A stretch of 64,000 bases of DNA from Chionoecetes opilio (GCA_016584305.1 JACEEZ010018502.1:107501-171500); one strand, 5' to 3'; shown: positions 1-16,389, counted from the stretch's first letter. A program made the numbers and translations. The notes: generated by a model not told the origin, from the sequence alone.

Positions 1-54
<54 letters not shown>
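1..54. repeat. (TG)n microsatellite
   Basis: Uninterrupted TG dinucleotides run from the window edge to about position 54, so the tract probably continues upstream. It borders ordinary AT-rich sequence. Confidence 0.95.
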
Positions 55-59
<5 letters not shown>

Positions 60-131
60 CTCTAACTTCCTTAATGTTTGATTATCTGCTAGTGTTTTCC
101 AATTCAAACTGCTAAAACATTAATGTCTTTA

Positions 132-511
132 TTAATCAAATAAGACTACTTGTGTATCAGTCCCTGGTCGGGATCGAACCCGAGAACAGGGCGTCATAGC
201 CGTCTCGCCGTCTGATGGTTAAAAGGAAAAGATACGATCACCCTACATATCTCTCCCCCAACCACACTCAACGGGGGCTGCAAGCGACATTATTCTTACC
301 TCGGCCAGGCCACTTTAACAAATTAATCAAATAAGACAACTTGTGTATCAGTACCTGGTCGGGATCGAACCCGAGAACAGGGCACCCCGTTGAGTGTGGT
401 TGGGGGAGAGATATGTAGGGTGATCGTATCTTTCTCTTTTAACTATCAGACTGCGAGGCGGCTATGACGACCTGTTCTCGGGTTCGATCCCGACCAGGTA
501 CTGATACACAT
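132..511. repeat. tRNA-like SINE pieces in direct and inverted arrangement
   Basis: A segment of about 60 bp (ATTAATCAAATAAGAC followed by GTGTATCAGT and a box B-like GGGATCGAACCC on the opposite strand) occurs at about 132 and again at about 320. The block 151-279 is repeated in inverted orientation at about 384-510. On the plus strand GGTTCGATCCC at about 480-490 fits a pol III box B. This looks like a tRNA-derived SINE or MITE with mirrored halves. I see no complete cloverleaf and no convincing box A. Confidence 0.6.
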
Positions 512-540
512 TAATGTCTTTATCATATCTCTGCATAACA

Positions 541-2904
<2,364 letters not shown>

Positions 2905-2976
2905 ATCTTCCATACACCTGGAAGCATGTTTCTTAAGCGCTGAAGAAGGTGAAGCTTTTGTCTGGTGACCGGACAC

Positions 2977-3547
2977 TTCAACAAATACCAACTCAAACAG
3001 TGCTGACTCAACCAGTGCCATCTCAACCACTGACCGTTTGAACCAGTGACCATCTCAACCAGTGACCATCTCAACCAGTCACCATATAAATCAGTGACCA
3101 ACTCAACCAGCACCAACTCAACCAGTAACCAACTCAAGCAGTACCAACTCAGCCACTGACCAACTCTACCAGTGACCAACACAACCAATGACCATCTCAA
3201 CCAGTACCAACTAAATAAGTGACCATATATAAACCAGTACCAACTCAACCAGTACCAACTCAACCAGTGACCATCTCAACCAGTACCTACTCAACCAGTA
3301 CCATCTCAACCAGTATGAACTCATCAAGTGCCAACTCAACCAGTGAATATATCAACCGGTGACCAGCTCAACGAGTGACCAACTCAATCAGTGACTATAT
3401 CAACCAGTACCAACTCAACCAGTAACAACTCTATCAGTGACCAAATCTAAACCAGTACCAACTCAACCAGTACTAACTCAACCAGTGCCAACTCAACCAG
3501 TACCAACTCAAACAGTGACCATCTCAACCAGTACCAACTCAACCAAT
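2977..3547. repeat. 14-16 bp minisatellite (ACCAGTnnCCAACTCA type)
   Basis: About 38 imperfect tandem units alternate between ACCAGTACCAACTCA and ACCAGTGACCATCTCA. The open frame on the minus strand through this block follows from the repeat unit and is not treated as a gene. Confidence 0.93.
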
Positions 3548-4194
3548 GACTATTTTTTATAATATTTTTTTTATGTGATGTTTTTACTTTTCCGCTAATA
3601 TGTCAGGAACTATTTGTCATATTAAGATTCTAAGGCCACCATGAGAATTATCATAAAATTGCGCTGTTATACAGCGCTGTTATGCCCCCGATAATCTAAC
3701 CTAACAGCGATAATCACCCGATAATCTAACCTAACCTAATGGGGGCCCTCGGCACCCCCGGTAACCTATTTTTTTTTTACAATACTTCTTAGAGGGAGGG
3801 GTGGAGGAGAGTGGGGTGGCTCGATACTCCGGTCATTCTGTTTGTGAGAATCGTCGGCAGGTCTACACGTTTCTGGACTTAGAAGAAATCCAATCAATTT
3901 TCCCTAGATCTAGGGAATTTTTACACCACCACCTAACTCAATAACTATGTGGTTGCAACGCATATTTTGTACCCCAGCCAAATATCCCGCATTCCCCAAA
4001 GGTCCCCAAACTTGTTTTGGGGGAGAGGGGGGAGTATGGGCAAACACTACAATATTACCTGTTATTTCTAGGGAGGAGAAAGACAAGTGTTTACGTGCGT
4101 CTCACTCTTCTTCCCCTTGTGACCTGCATCGCCTCTGCTTTTCTTCCCTTGCCGCGGACACTTCCCAATGAGGATTTGGCTTTAGTTAGAAGGT
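3548..4194. other. non-coding stretch with short CTAACC repeats
   Basis: The motif CCCGATAATCTAACCTAAC occurs twice near 3690-3740, giving a small CCTAA-rich patch on the plus strand. The rest contains no recognisable gene; the frame at 3947-4171 has no domain signature. Confidence 0.5.
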
Positions 4195-4351
4195 TAAAAC
4201 GTAGGGTTAGGTTAGATTAGGTTAGAGTAGTGAATCTAAAGGTGGGGTTAGGTTAGTGAATATAAAGTTTGAGTTAGGTTAGTGAATCTAAAGGTGGGGT
4301 TGGGTTACATTAGGTTAGGTTAGTGAATCGAAAGGTGGGGTTAGGTTAGTT
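4195..4351. repeat. degenerate TTAGG-containing minisatellite
   Basis: Four to five imperfect units contain GGTTAGTGAATCTAAAGG followed by TGGGGTTAGGTTAG. TTAGG is the common arthropod telomere repeat. Here it is embedded in a longer unit, so this is an interstitial satellite-like block and not a telomere. Confidence 0.75.
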
Positions 4352-5844
4352 AATTTCATATGTCCTATACGCTTCCTACTAAAAACATTTGATATCTCCA
4401 AAAGTAATGATTTGCGACAGAAACTCATTGAGTTTCTTAGAATCCATTAAGGTAACCAGAAAGCACACTCTCAATTGTGTAGGGAATTCTGGTCCTAGTG
4501 TAAAAAATTACCCTGATTTCCAAGTATTATATATATTTTTTTTCCGGAGGTAAGTAGGATCTCCACTACGTGCTGAAGCTGAAATTATAGCCCTCCAGAA
4601 GGTAGATATGACTGCGTAGTTAAAACTAATCTTTACCTTCATTTCTGCCCAAAACAAGAGCTAAATTTATTATAAACATATCAATACTAAATAGAAAATA
4701 ATAATGCCTTAGCAAAATGTTGCGTCAAATAAACAATGAAAACCCTTGATTCATCCTTTTCATCTATTAGTAGAATTGGAACTGCCGTTGATAATTTCCG
4801 CCGGCGAGAATTCTCGGTTGTTAGTCTCGCCGAGAATTTGGATATACGAGAATATTACCATGCGGCCTTGGGCAAGTATTTTCCCTGTCCACTCCTGCTG
4901 CTCCATGGTTCACTGCAGCCTGCATCTTGCCAGTGGCGAGGAAACAATCATAATGTTATTATAATTTTCATTCCCGCTGTCAGTGTAGGTTCCTTTTTTA
5001 TTTACTCTGGAGGAATGCATTCACGAGTGACATAATTAATTTCCTCATGGTTCAGCCAATACCTCCTTGACAAGTTCTTCGTCATTCAATTCGCCGAGAA
5101 CGTCTCTTCTGACACGAAAATTCCAGAGTTGGCGCTGCCGGAAGCGTTATTTTGCTGCTGTTGACGGCTTATGTCAACATACGGATCCTTATGGGAGCTT
5201 CGGACCTTCCATAGCGCGTATGGAGAGTTTATGGAAAAACTGCACCACTTATGGAGATTTTCGGTGACTTATGGCGAACTTCGCCATTTTGTCTGCTTAT
5301 GGGAAACCCATAAGGCTTATGGAGCCTTTATAGTACGGGCCCTGGAGTCCACATATCTTCTGCCAGCATAGAATATGCTCACCGGCTGATATATTCACTT
5401 GACGATTATCATTATTTTATTACATTAAAGTAATAAATATGGCATGAATGTATCACAGGACCAAAGATGTTACAGAAGAAGGAGTAGGGTAGGAAAATTT
5501 AATTAACGATGCAACATTTGTAATTGGAAAGTCGCATACGTTTGTAAATTATGAACTTCAGAATATACATAGTTTTCATTTAATTAAATACAAAATCTCA
5601 GGGAGCATATATAAGCCAGATGAACAAACACATGGACACCTATATACAATATTTCCTTACACTACACGGCATTGGTTTAGTTGTACAGCTGAAGGTTGGA
5701 ACGTGAATAATGTTTAATAGGCTGCCAATAGATTGATCCCCAACATACGTGTTCGCTATTCCGCTGTTTGTGTGCAGGGTGATGTACTGTCAATACTGAG
5801 GTGACAGCTTCATACCCTTAGTTACCTGATTAGGCTAAAAGAAA
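4352..5844. other. unannotated stretch with scattered CTTATGG motifs
   Basis: No gene is supported. At about 5170-5330 the heptamer CTTATGG or a close variant recurs roughly every 20-40 bp, and CGCCGAGAA recurs at about 4830 and 5092. The open frames here (66-99 codons) show no conserved domain. Confidence 0.45.
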
Positions 5845-6025
<181 letters not shown>

Positions 6026-6035
6026 ATATTAGTAA

Positions 6036-6425
6036 TAGTTGTCGTGTTAGTGGTAGTAGGAGTAGTAGTAGCAGTAGTAGTAGAGGCTGTGTTAGTACAG
6101 TAGTAGTAGCAGCAGTAATAGTAGTAGTAATGGTAGTAGTATTATCAACGTAGCAGTAATAGTAGTGGTAGTAGTAATATGAGTAGTAGTAGTAGTAGTA
6201 GTAGAAGTAGTAGTAGTAGCAGTAATAGTAGTAATAGTAGGAATTATTGTTGTTGTAGTAATTGCAGTAACAGCAGTCGCAGTAGTCATATAATCATCAT
6301 TATCTGCAAGAAAACATACCAGCCGCAACAACAATATCAACAACAGCAATAATATCAACGACAACAGCAATATTAATAACACAACCAGGAGTAATAGTAG
6401 TAGTAGTGGTAACATTAGTAATACA
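6036..6425. repeat. (TAG/GTA)n trinucleotide region
   Basis: Imperfect GTAGTAGTAG runs are mixed with CAGTAATAG and CAACAACAG variants. The minus-strand Leu/Thr-rich frame is caused by the repeat. Confidence 0.9.
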
Positions 6426-6837
6426 CCACATTGTAAGAGCTGACTCAGGTAGGATGATGACAGTGACTAAAGAAGGACCTTTGGGAGCTGAGGAGTGTCG
6501 AGCACAGTAAACAACAACACACTCATATATATCTGCTGTTGAGAACCGAGACAAGAAATCCTTTATTGAACGTTATTGGCTGCATAACATGCTCAATAAT
6601 AACAAAATGGAGCTAGCCTCATTAACAGCGACACTGATTGATGCTGGAAATAATCAACCAATCGCAATCTTTCTTCTCACGATGGGAGAAAAAAATAACC
6701 GCTCCTAGCCACGGAATAAATACATGGCTAATGTATTAGCCATGGCCAGCATATGCTGGCTTCGGTGGTGGCTTCGGTGACGTCAATAATAGTCACGAAC
6801 GAGCGTCCTTTGTTTTGCCTCTATAAAATCTGTAAAG
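6426..6837. other. no recognised feature
   Basis: Single-copy-looking sequence. The only local feature is a short direct repeat GGCTTCGGTGGTGGCTTCGG near 6760-6778. No coding signal. Confidence 0.4.
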
Positions 6838-6966
6838 CGTCACTATAAAAATCCTGCCTGCGCCACTACGGCCGACGGCCAACCATCACAACAGTCATGT
6901 GAACCTCCAGTGCCTTCCAAATTAGTCCTGATGGTTATACTGCCTACAGGCGCTATAGATTATATG
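6838..6966 (+). mobile_element. 3' fragment of tRNA-derived SINE (family of 39943-40301)
   Basis: The segment from GTCACTATAAAAATCCTGCC to TGCCTACAGGCGCTATAG aligns colinearly with 40139-40262, including the CCAACCATCA and GTGAACCTC blocks. The tRNA-like head is absent, so this is a truncated copy. Confidence 0.8.
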
Positions 6967-7084
6967 TAAAAATAAGAAAAATAATATAATGCTTAAATGA
7001 AAAATTAAAAGACTTGCCATTTCAGTTTCGGAAGTGTATTTAACACTCCCCTCTCTAAATTCAAGGCAAAACAATCAACTCAGA

Positions 7085-7305
7085 AGGAGAGCTTCATAGT
7101 TTACTAATGATGAAAGGGATGTAAGAGTGAAGATACTGGGCTAGCTCTTGAATTAATAAGATTGACTAATATGAAATATGAAAAAAACAGTTTTGAGCAG
7201 CAAGACCGCGGGAGGGCAGGGAGGCAAGCAATTATCATGTTCACAAAAACAGTAAGCATGAAAATAATGGTAGAATTTAGCATAAAAAGCAGCATTGCTG
7301 CGGAT
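7085..7305 (-). mobile_element. Jockey-like 3' fragment, antisense
   Basis: Sequence such as AAAGGGATGTAAGAGTGAAG and CAGTAAGCATGAAAATAA matches, with substitutions, the antisense 3' end of the Jockey-like element at 31590-31800. It runs directly into the inverted repeat that follows. Confidence 0.65.
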
Positions 7306-7787
7306 TTTAACCGGTGGCGCGTGGACAGCAGTCTGTTTATGCGGTGCATTCCACCTTTGTTTACAAACAAAATAAAACGCGAACTGCGAGGCGAATATTT
7401 TCAGTAAATTGATGTAAAGGGCCTATCTCATCCATATATTTGGCTAATCTTTCCTGTAAATCTCCAGCCATGTTGTCCGAGGACGCCTGTGAATGCTCTT
7501 GCTGATAGCAAATCTTCGTTAGTAAACTTTCGCCTCCTCGCATGCGCAGTTCGAGGCCCCCCCCACCCCCCCCCCAATCCTTTTGTTGATAAACAAAGAC
7601 GCATTTGTTGTCGTAGGACGCCTCGGTATGCCTTTGTTGATCAACAAGTCATGTTAGGCTCTTTACATCAATTTACAAAAAAATATTCGCCTCAGCGCAT
7701 GCGTAGTTCGCGTTTTCTTTTGTTAGTAAACAAAGGTGGATTGCACCGCATGAACAGACTGCTGTGCACGCGACACCGGTTCAGACC
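7306..7787. repeat. inverted repeat with 110-120 bp arms
   Basis: Left arm 7306-7420 (from AACCGGTGGCGCGTGGACAG through TTGATGTAAAGGGCCTA) is the reverse complement, with scattered mismatches, of 7668-7787. The spacer of about 250 bp contains a weaker third copy of the CGCATGCGCAGTTCG segment and a poly-C run. It could be a MITE or a rearranged repeat; no transposase is encoded. Confidence 0.75.
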
Positions 7788-7976
7788 CCGCTTCATCTTT
7801 GTGCAGGTGATACGCCTATCCGCGTACACACCGCGGGCCACCCTGCCTGGGAGCTTCAGTATTCTGTGTACTGTCGACGTGGAGGGGTGTGTGCCGCACT
7901 AACTCCCTCAGTATTTGCGAATTATTCCAATTGGTGCCCGATGTGACCCCACGTATGTGTTTACGTAATATCCTCT

Positions 7977-8673
7977 GAAGGCTAGCAAGAGGGAAGTCCC
8001 AACAAAGACGAAGGAAAAGGAGGGGTGGAGTCAAGGTTCAAGTGCCTTCCTCTTCACCAAGGAAAATACCATGGTGTCCTACGTCCCCCCAATGACCAGG
8101 AAGGCCAAAAAGCTGGTGCTTTTCCTCACCGCCAAGCACAACCAGCCAATCGTGGGGGACAGTGGCAAGCTGGAGGTGATCGAATTCTACAACCACACCA
8201 AAGGTGGTGTCGAAATATTTTACCAGATGTGTGCCAGCTACTCGTGTGGGAGGAGGATAAAGAGGTGGACACTGCGTGTTCTACGAGTTGATCAATGCAG
8301 GAGTGATCAACTTGGGGATCGTGCTTTGAGCCAACATGGAAAGGAGCAATGCCACCCTACTGCGACGCCGGGAATACATGCACGAGTTAGCACTGGCTAT
8401 GGTCCGGCCGTGGGCAGGTGAGAGGCTGACCTCCTCCTACCTGTCACGTGGCCTGCAATTATGCATAATCACCGTCTGCAACATCCCCTCTCCTGGCCAT
8501 GCTTCCGTGGAGATTGAGCAAGCGGTGCTGGCAAACATGCGCACGCAGTGTGCGCTGCAGGAAGTGTCCCAGGAGGGAAGAGAAGAAGAGCCGTTATGAG
8601 TGCTTCTGCTGCAAGCAAGCACTGTGTGGCCGCTACATCATTTCGATGTGCCTTGACTGCACTCCTCAAACGT
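7977..8673 (+). pseudogene. piggyBac-like transposase, C-terminal remnant
   Basis: The translated frames match the C-terminal half of a DDE_Tnp_1_7 (piggyBac) transposase: SSAFLFTKENTMVSYVPP, then KKLVLFLTAKHNQP, then the family block around YNHTKGGVEIFYQM followed by RRIKRWTLRV. In functional members the motif reads KGGVD..D; here the aspartates are replaced. A further frame continues to a cysteine-rich tail ending YECFCCKQALCG...CLDC, which fits the piggyBac zinc-binding C-terminus. At least two frameshifts separate the blocks and the N-terminal and central catalytic parts are missing. RTE-like copy 1 begins about 130 bp downstream. The family call is fairly secure; the element is dead. Confidence 0.8.
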
Positions 8674-8799
8674 AAGTAATAATATATTTTCATTCTCCAA
8701 AAACATAATGTCATAATTATAATAAGTACATCTGTACTAATATATTTATGTACACTTGCAATATTTTTTTACAGTCTAGCATGTATGTCCATATTCTAC

Positions 8800-10670
8800 A
8801 GGCTGCCAAGGAGTGTATTGAGGAGCGCCCGAGGTCAAGGCGTGGTTTTATCTCGACGGAGACGCTGGAGAAAATCAAGGAGAGTCGCGCTGCCAGGCTG
8901 GCTGGGAACCAGGACCAGCGCAGGGCTCTGTCACGCCGGACTAGAACCCTCCTGGGGAGACAAGGAGAGGTATGTCAGGAGTCTCGCTGAGGATGTCGAG
9001 GGTCATTTGAACGCTAATTACCTACGACCCACCTACCGAGCCCTGAAGAAGCTCCGTTCCAAGTCTCCATCTCGGGCGAATGCTATTCGAACAGCAGATG
9101 GGCGCCTCGTGTCGGACATGGATGGGCAGATGGCTCGTTGGGCTGAGTACTTTGGGCAGTTGTTCACGATGGACCCTCCAACTGAGCAGCTTCTCACCAC
9201 TGGGTTACAGGCAGTGGATGCCGATCCTCCCAATGACGAAACCGCACCCTCTCTTGAAGTCAGAGAGGCTGTAGCAAAGTTGAGGGATGGGAAGGCAGCT
9301 GGTGTTTGTAATATCAGTGCGGAGCTCCTCAAAGCTGGGGGTGAGGCCATGATCTGCGGGTTGCATGCTGTCCTGACTGCCGTGTGGCAATCAGGTACTA
9401 TACCTCCTGACTGGAAAAGGGGACTGGTCGTCCCTATCTGGAAAGGGAAAGGGGACCGTCAGGACTGCAACAATTCCCGCGGTATTACACTGCTCAGCTT
9501 GTCAGGCAAGGTGCTTGCCCATCAGATCTTGTCCATCCATCTTGCCCGTAGCTGACACGGATCCGCAGTCATCTGCTTAAGCATCAGAGACCTCAGCAGT
9601 CTGGGTTCACGCCTGGTAATTCAACAACGGAACGTATCCTAGCGATTCGTGTCCTGGTGGAACGCCGACGTGAGTTTCGACAGGGGATGCTTGCAGCCTA
9701 TGTTGATCTCAAGAAGGTGTTTGACTCAGTGCATCATGAGTCACTCTGGGATCTTTTGCGACTTCGCGGGATTCCTGCAAGGACTATTGGTTTGATGACT
9801 GGTCTGTATTCTGGGACTGAGATTGCTGTGAAGTGTGAGGGAGGTGTATCCAGCTTCTTTCCTGTTAATACAGTAGTGAGGCAAGGGTGCGTCCTTGCCC
9901 CATCACTTTTCAACCTTTGTATGGACTGGGTATTGAGCAAAGTTGTAGATCAAAATGATTGTGGAGCATCCCTCGGCAACACCAATATCACTGATCTTGT
10001 TTTTGCCGATGATGCAGTAATCTTTGCTGATTCGCTGGAGGTCCTGGTGATGGCTCTCGAGGCGCTGCACGAGGAGGCAAAGCCTTTGGGACTTGAGGTC
10101 TCCTGGCTTAAGACCAAGGTCCAGGTGTTTGGAGGCTTACTAGATGAAACAGTACATTCTGTTCATGCGTGCGGCGAGGACATTGAGATCTTGGAAAGTT
10201 TTACATACCATGGTAGCGCAGTCGATAATGACGGCGGGTCACGTCAAGAAGTCTTACGGCGGATTGGCATAGCCCACGGTGTTATGGACTCGCTCAGTAG
10301 AAGTATTTGGCGTTGTCGGTACCTGTGCAGGAGGACAAAGATCCGGATCTTCAAGTCGCTTGTGATCCCTGTCTTGCTCTATGGTTGTGAGACATGGACA
10401 CTAAATAGCGACTTGAAAAGACGAATCGATGCCTTTGGTAATAAGTATCTTCGCAGAATCATGGGGTATCGCTGGGATGATTACGTGTCAATCAGCGATT
10501 GCACCGTGAGACTGAATCGAGGCCTATTACCTGCATATTCCGTCAGCGCCAACTTCGGCTATATGGGCATGTGGCACGCTACCCTGAAATCGATCCTTCC
10601 CATCGGGTTGTATCTGTAAGAGACAATCCGGCGTGCAGGAGGCCAATTAATTGGATTGAATTGATTGATT
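8800..10670 (+). pseudogene. RTE-like non-LTR retrotransposon copy 1: reverse transcriptase, broken
   Basis: The frame at 8800-9555 begins in the linker before reverse transcriptase (ERPRSRRGFISTETLEKI) and includes WKRGLVVPIWKGKGDRQDCN before ending in a short insertion near 9530. The frame resumes from about 9553 to 10619 and carries AAYVDLKKVFDSVHHESLWD (palm motif A), VVRQGCVLAPSLFN, and the catalytic FADDAVIFADSL at about 10002-10037. The C-terminal part includes LYGCETWTLNSD. Compared with copy 2 the last 70-100 codons are lost after DNPACRRP. The sequence then passes into an ATTGA/TTGATTGA tail, typical of RTE-type 3' microsatellite ends. No endonuclease domain is present, so the copy is 5'-truncated. 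The RTE clade assignment is by motif impression; it also resembles genes often annotated as craniofacial-development-protein-2-like. Confidence 0.85.
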
Positions 10671-10721
10671 GATGTATGCCCATTGGTAATGCAAATTTTC
10701 ATGGGGATTTTTGTTCTTTCT

Positions 10722-11168
<447 letters not shown>

Positions 11169-11201
11169 ATGAAATCTGTCTCAGAGAAAATCTCCTACCC
11201 G

Positions 11202-12876
<1,675 letters not shown>

Positions 12877-12942
<66 letters not shown>
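12877..12942. repeat. (TA)n microsatellite
   Basis: TA tract adjoining the right end of the hAT-like element. Confidence 0.95.
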
Positions 12943-12949
<7 letters not shown>

Positions 12950-13109
12950 AAACTAATTTCAAACTGCAATCAATGGTAACGTTACGCCCTTTGTGATGAA
13001 TAAATAACAATGTTTGTTCATTTACTCGGGTTAATAAGTGGAAACAAATATATAGTGCATTATAGGACGGCCTATACCATTAGGACGGCCGGCCATTATA
13101 GGACGGCAT

Positions 13110-13262
13110 GAGGCGGCCTATGCCCTGCCGCCCACGGAGTTTCAGTTCACTCCAGACCCTCACGTTAATAACACCTTTGACTGTGCTTCTCTGATTATAA
13201 TGAGAAGAATTGTACATACGTTCATTTTGTACATATAAGTGTTAAAACAATAGGACGTTTTG
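13110..13262 (+). mobile_element. BEL/Pao LTR fragment, plus orientation
   Basis: From GCCCTGCCGCCCACGGAGTT to TTTTGTACATATAAGTGTTA this is the reverse complement of the BEL LTR section at 26690-26840. A small cluster of GGACGGCC repeats precedes it at 13060-13105. Confidence 0.8.
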
Positions 13263-13274
13263 TCCTATTGTTTC

Positions 13275-13670
13275 TATACAGTAATCCCTCATATTCAATT
13301 ACTTTATCGAGATATCTTTGACACTGTTGTTCAAATTGATCACACATTGGTGAATCATTTCTTTATCCCCAGCTTGTCTTAATTGAATTTCATATACGAA
13401 GTAAACCTCCTCATATGTATCCCATTGCTCATTTCAAAATGGTGCCCCGAGTGAGGAATATTGGTGCTCCGAGTGAGGAATAGTTGTGTTGGTTGTGATT
13501 CAAATTGGTCATTGTGAGGCGTAATTATGAGCCTATCACAACAGCTGGTTGTGAGAGCGGAGGTGTTGTGTTTCGCGGCGTCAGGAACGATTCAACAGCC
13601 GGTCAACTACCATACGCCAGGTAGTAGATAACATCAGAGGTTACGTAGCACTATAGTTTGGGGTAATAGG
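13275..13670. mobile_element. rearranged BEL/Pao gag and leader pieces
   Basis: 13275-13435 is a minus-strand gag segment duplicated from the one at 14941-15090. It is joined head-on to a plus-strand leader (13436-13670) starting with the primer-binding sequence TGGTGCCCCGAGTGAGG. The leader ends next to the minus-strand pol frame. The junctions imply an inversion or template switch. Confidence 0.75.
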
Positions 13671-14554
13671 AAAGTGTACAAATAGTAAGTGTAATAGTTT
13701 CTATTTCCTCGCGACACATTATTATTAGGGTTTTCATTAGTGGCAATATATTCATTATGAACCGGAATATCACTTTCCTCTAATACCTCACTAATTGGTG
13801 TGGGCAAGAAATTGGTTCCAATTCTGGTAATTAATAGGGGTTGTGCATGACTAGGAATACTCTCCTCTTGTTCGGCTTGGTGAGTATGTGGGATGGGTCC
13901 CATTATTACCTTACCACCAGCACTGGTGAACATAGAGACGTTATGTCTTTTAATGACCTTCCTTAGGTAGCGCCCAAAATAATCAGCGCCTATTATTAAT
14001 TGGAAGGGACCATCAACGTCCTCGAAGGTATTATTAACTAGTTTAACACCATTATCCCTCAGCATTTCAGCTGTGTCTTTTTGGCCATTAACAGTTAAAT
14101 TAATACCAATATTATTAACTACTACAGCAGCTACCCTACATTTATATTTTCCTAATTGGACTAGGGGTTGACCTATGTCAAAGTTTTGAGCTTCTTTATT
14201 GGCAAAAAAACCTGATAGGGCTAAATTCACTGTATTAATTATTGGTAGTTGTAATAATTCAACTATCTCCCTACTTATGAAGGATCGTTGTGCACCACTG
14301 TCAAACATTGTCTTTACATTGACTGAATTACCATTGTGGCTCACCTTCAATTCTGCAGTAGGAACAGCTGCTGAACTACTCTTATTAGTGACTGCCATTT
14401 TAGATGCTGTAGGGTCTGAGTTAATATCACTGTTAGGACAAAGAGCGATGTTATGAACAGCTTGTTTACATTTTCTACACGTTCTCAAGCTTATAGAGCA
14501 TGCATTTGAAGCATATTTACCACGGAGACAGGTTAGGCAATTACCAAGGCTCAT
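13634..14554 (-). pseudogene. BEL/Pao gag zinc knuckle and aspartic protease (copy i)
   Basis: Translation from 14554 begins MSLGNCLTCLRGKYASNACS and carries CxxC..H..C knuckle-like cysteines (TCRKCKQAVHNIALCPN, about residues 26-42). It then carries a retroviral-type aspartic protease core with MFDSGAQRSFIS (about residues 83-94, catalytic Asp in DSG). The downstream FQLIIGADYFGRYLRKVI and KVIMGPIPHTHQ are typical of the BEL/Pao peptidase region (DUF1758-like). The last residues after VSRGN read into rearranged leader, so the reverse transcriptase and integrase are missing. In the neighbouring gag frame a shift separates the two parts. The frame is open but cannot make a functional pol. Confidence 0.85.
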
Positions 14555-15186
14555 TAACCTTTCAACTCTCGTGTAACAATCTGAATAGATATTACATGTG
14601 GAGGGTGGATGTCCCCCTCACATAAGACACAATTTATTCGTGCTTCACTAGAAGTAGCCTTGGATTTAGGGATTGTATCTATTATTTGAGTAGGTCTTAG
14701 TGGTTTACTGGAAGGCTGAGAAGTTTGAATCTTAATTACAGGCTGCTTGATTTGCGTAACTTTAACAGGCGCAGGATAAATACCCACTAACGAGGGATCT
14801 TTAAACTCTAAGGGCGGCTGATTTAGCTGATTACCCTTAAGTGTAACAAATTTGATCTCCTTGTGGGGGGGTTCCTGCTCAATACCTTGCAAATTTTGGG
14901 TTGAAGAAACTTTAGCTGTTGATGGAATATGAGCACACTCCAGTAATCCCTCATATTCAATTACTTTATCGAGATATCTTTGACACTGTTGTTCATAATT
15001 GATCACACATTGGTGAATCATTTCTTTATCCCCAGCATGTCTTAATTGAACTTCATATAGGAAGTAAACCTCCTCATATTTATCCCATTGCTTTTTTAAC
15101 AATGGTAGACCTGTCTTTAAATTCATGTAATCAATAGGTATTACCTTAATTGCGTCCTCATACTCATTATATATTCGTGTGAGCAT
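14554..15186 (-). pseudogene. BEL/Pao gag (copy i)
   Basis: The frame encodes the capsid-like N-terminal part (LPLLKKQWDKYEEVYFLYEV, then HQCVINYEQQCQRYLDKVIE) followed by a proline-rich linker (PPLEFKDPSLVGIYPAPVKV) and the first knuckle (INCVLCEG). The equivalent frame in copy iii starts 13-15 codons earlier at an ATG; here that codon is ACG, so the natural start is lost. Near the 3' end a frameshift replaces the conserved GGHPPSSC motif. Expected role: particle coat of an LTR retroelement. Confidence 0.8.
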
Positions 15187-15578
15187 TGCTAATTTAGCCG
15201 ATAATGAATGCTTAGCTAATTTCGCCGTGATTTAGTTAATAACTAAGTCAAATAAAATATTAAATGCAAGATTACGTCACTAAAATAATTGTTAGTCGAT
15301 ACTTAACTATTATATCAAGTGGTGGTAGTGCCTGCTCGGTCTTTCAAGGTGCGTAGCCAGGCGTATATAATTTCAACCACCCCCAACTAACTACGTAACT
15401 ACAGGCAATATATTCTGACTGGCGTATGATAGTTGAACGGCTGTTGAATCGTTCCTGACGCCGCGAAACACCTCACCTCCGCTCTCATAACCAGCTGTTG
15501 TGATAGGCTCATAATTTGGCCTCACAATCGACCACTTTGAATCACATGTACACCAATATTACCCACTCGGGGCACCAA
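15187..15578 (-). promoter_or_regulatory. BEL/Pao leader with primer-binding site
   Basis: Untranslated leader of copy i. Reading the minus strand, the bases just inside the LTR are TTGGTGCCCCGAGTGGGT (about 15561-15578). They begin with TGG as expected for pairing with a tRNA 3' CCA end. The same block is repeated in copy iii at about 26366-26383. Confidence 0.75.
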
Positions 15579-16389
15579 TGTAGAAATTTTATGTCACAAA
15601 CACATATTTATTATTTGAGATCTTACCTATAGAAACCCATTGTCTATCTCATCCCGACACAATACCCCAACTAGTCAACTAACTAGGATACTTATCGGTG
15701 GATAGTAGGGTTGAATTGTTTGTAGGCTTATCAATACTGCAATGTCTTGTTATTCGAAGTGGTCAGCGTGATAGAGGCCGCCGGTGAAGGGCAGAGGCGG
15801 AGGCGTTATTTGTTATGGGCGTCAGGCGGTTTTCATAACCCAGTTATCCCCGACGCGGCGAGTATAATCACTGTGTTGATATTAACACGTCCTATTGTTT
15901 TTTTTAACACTATGTGTACAAAGAGTCTATATACAATTCTTATCAATATAATCAGATAAGATTAAAGAGAGATGTTACTCTCATGGAGGTCTGAAATGGC
16001 GGCGGTGATCGTCATCAATACCTACATGCATGTCCTTCTCTCGGTGGGCGGCAGGGCACCGGCACCAATACCTAGCACGTATACACACAGGATTGGAGCA
16101 AATATTATGACGACGACCAATAGCCAGTCGCTCCTATTAAAGTGCTAATTATTTAAGGTGCAAATGGTTAATACTATTGGGAAGGTTCATTTATAATATC
16201 CCAGTACTTATCATTTACTTAAATTACCTTAATTAATAACCATAATCTTTATAATTATATATATACATCCCTACTCTCCCCCTTTGATGAGCAGACAATA
16301 CCTCGCTCACAAGGGGTGGGGGGGGGGGGGGCAACAAAACCACCACTCTATCAATTTTTGAGAGGGTGGTCGGTGGATAATTTCCACAC
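15579..16389 (-). mobile_element. BEL/Pao LTR (5' LTR of copy i)
   Basis: On the plus strand it runs from TGTAGAAATTTTATGTCAC to GGTGGATAATTTCCACA, so it has TG...CA ends. It aligns along its length with 26384-27171. A poly-G run at 16317-16331 and a short TA tract lie near the LTR 5' end. Confidence 0.85.

Noticed and set aside
2977..3547. Possible CRISPR-like array
   Set aside because: Units are contiguous and degenerate with no spacers; the setting is eukaryotic.
5171..5330. CTTATGG array as a regulatory cluster
   Set aside because: Spacing is irregular and there is no nearby gene; noted only as repeated words.
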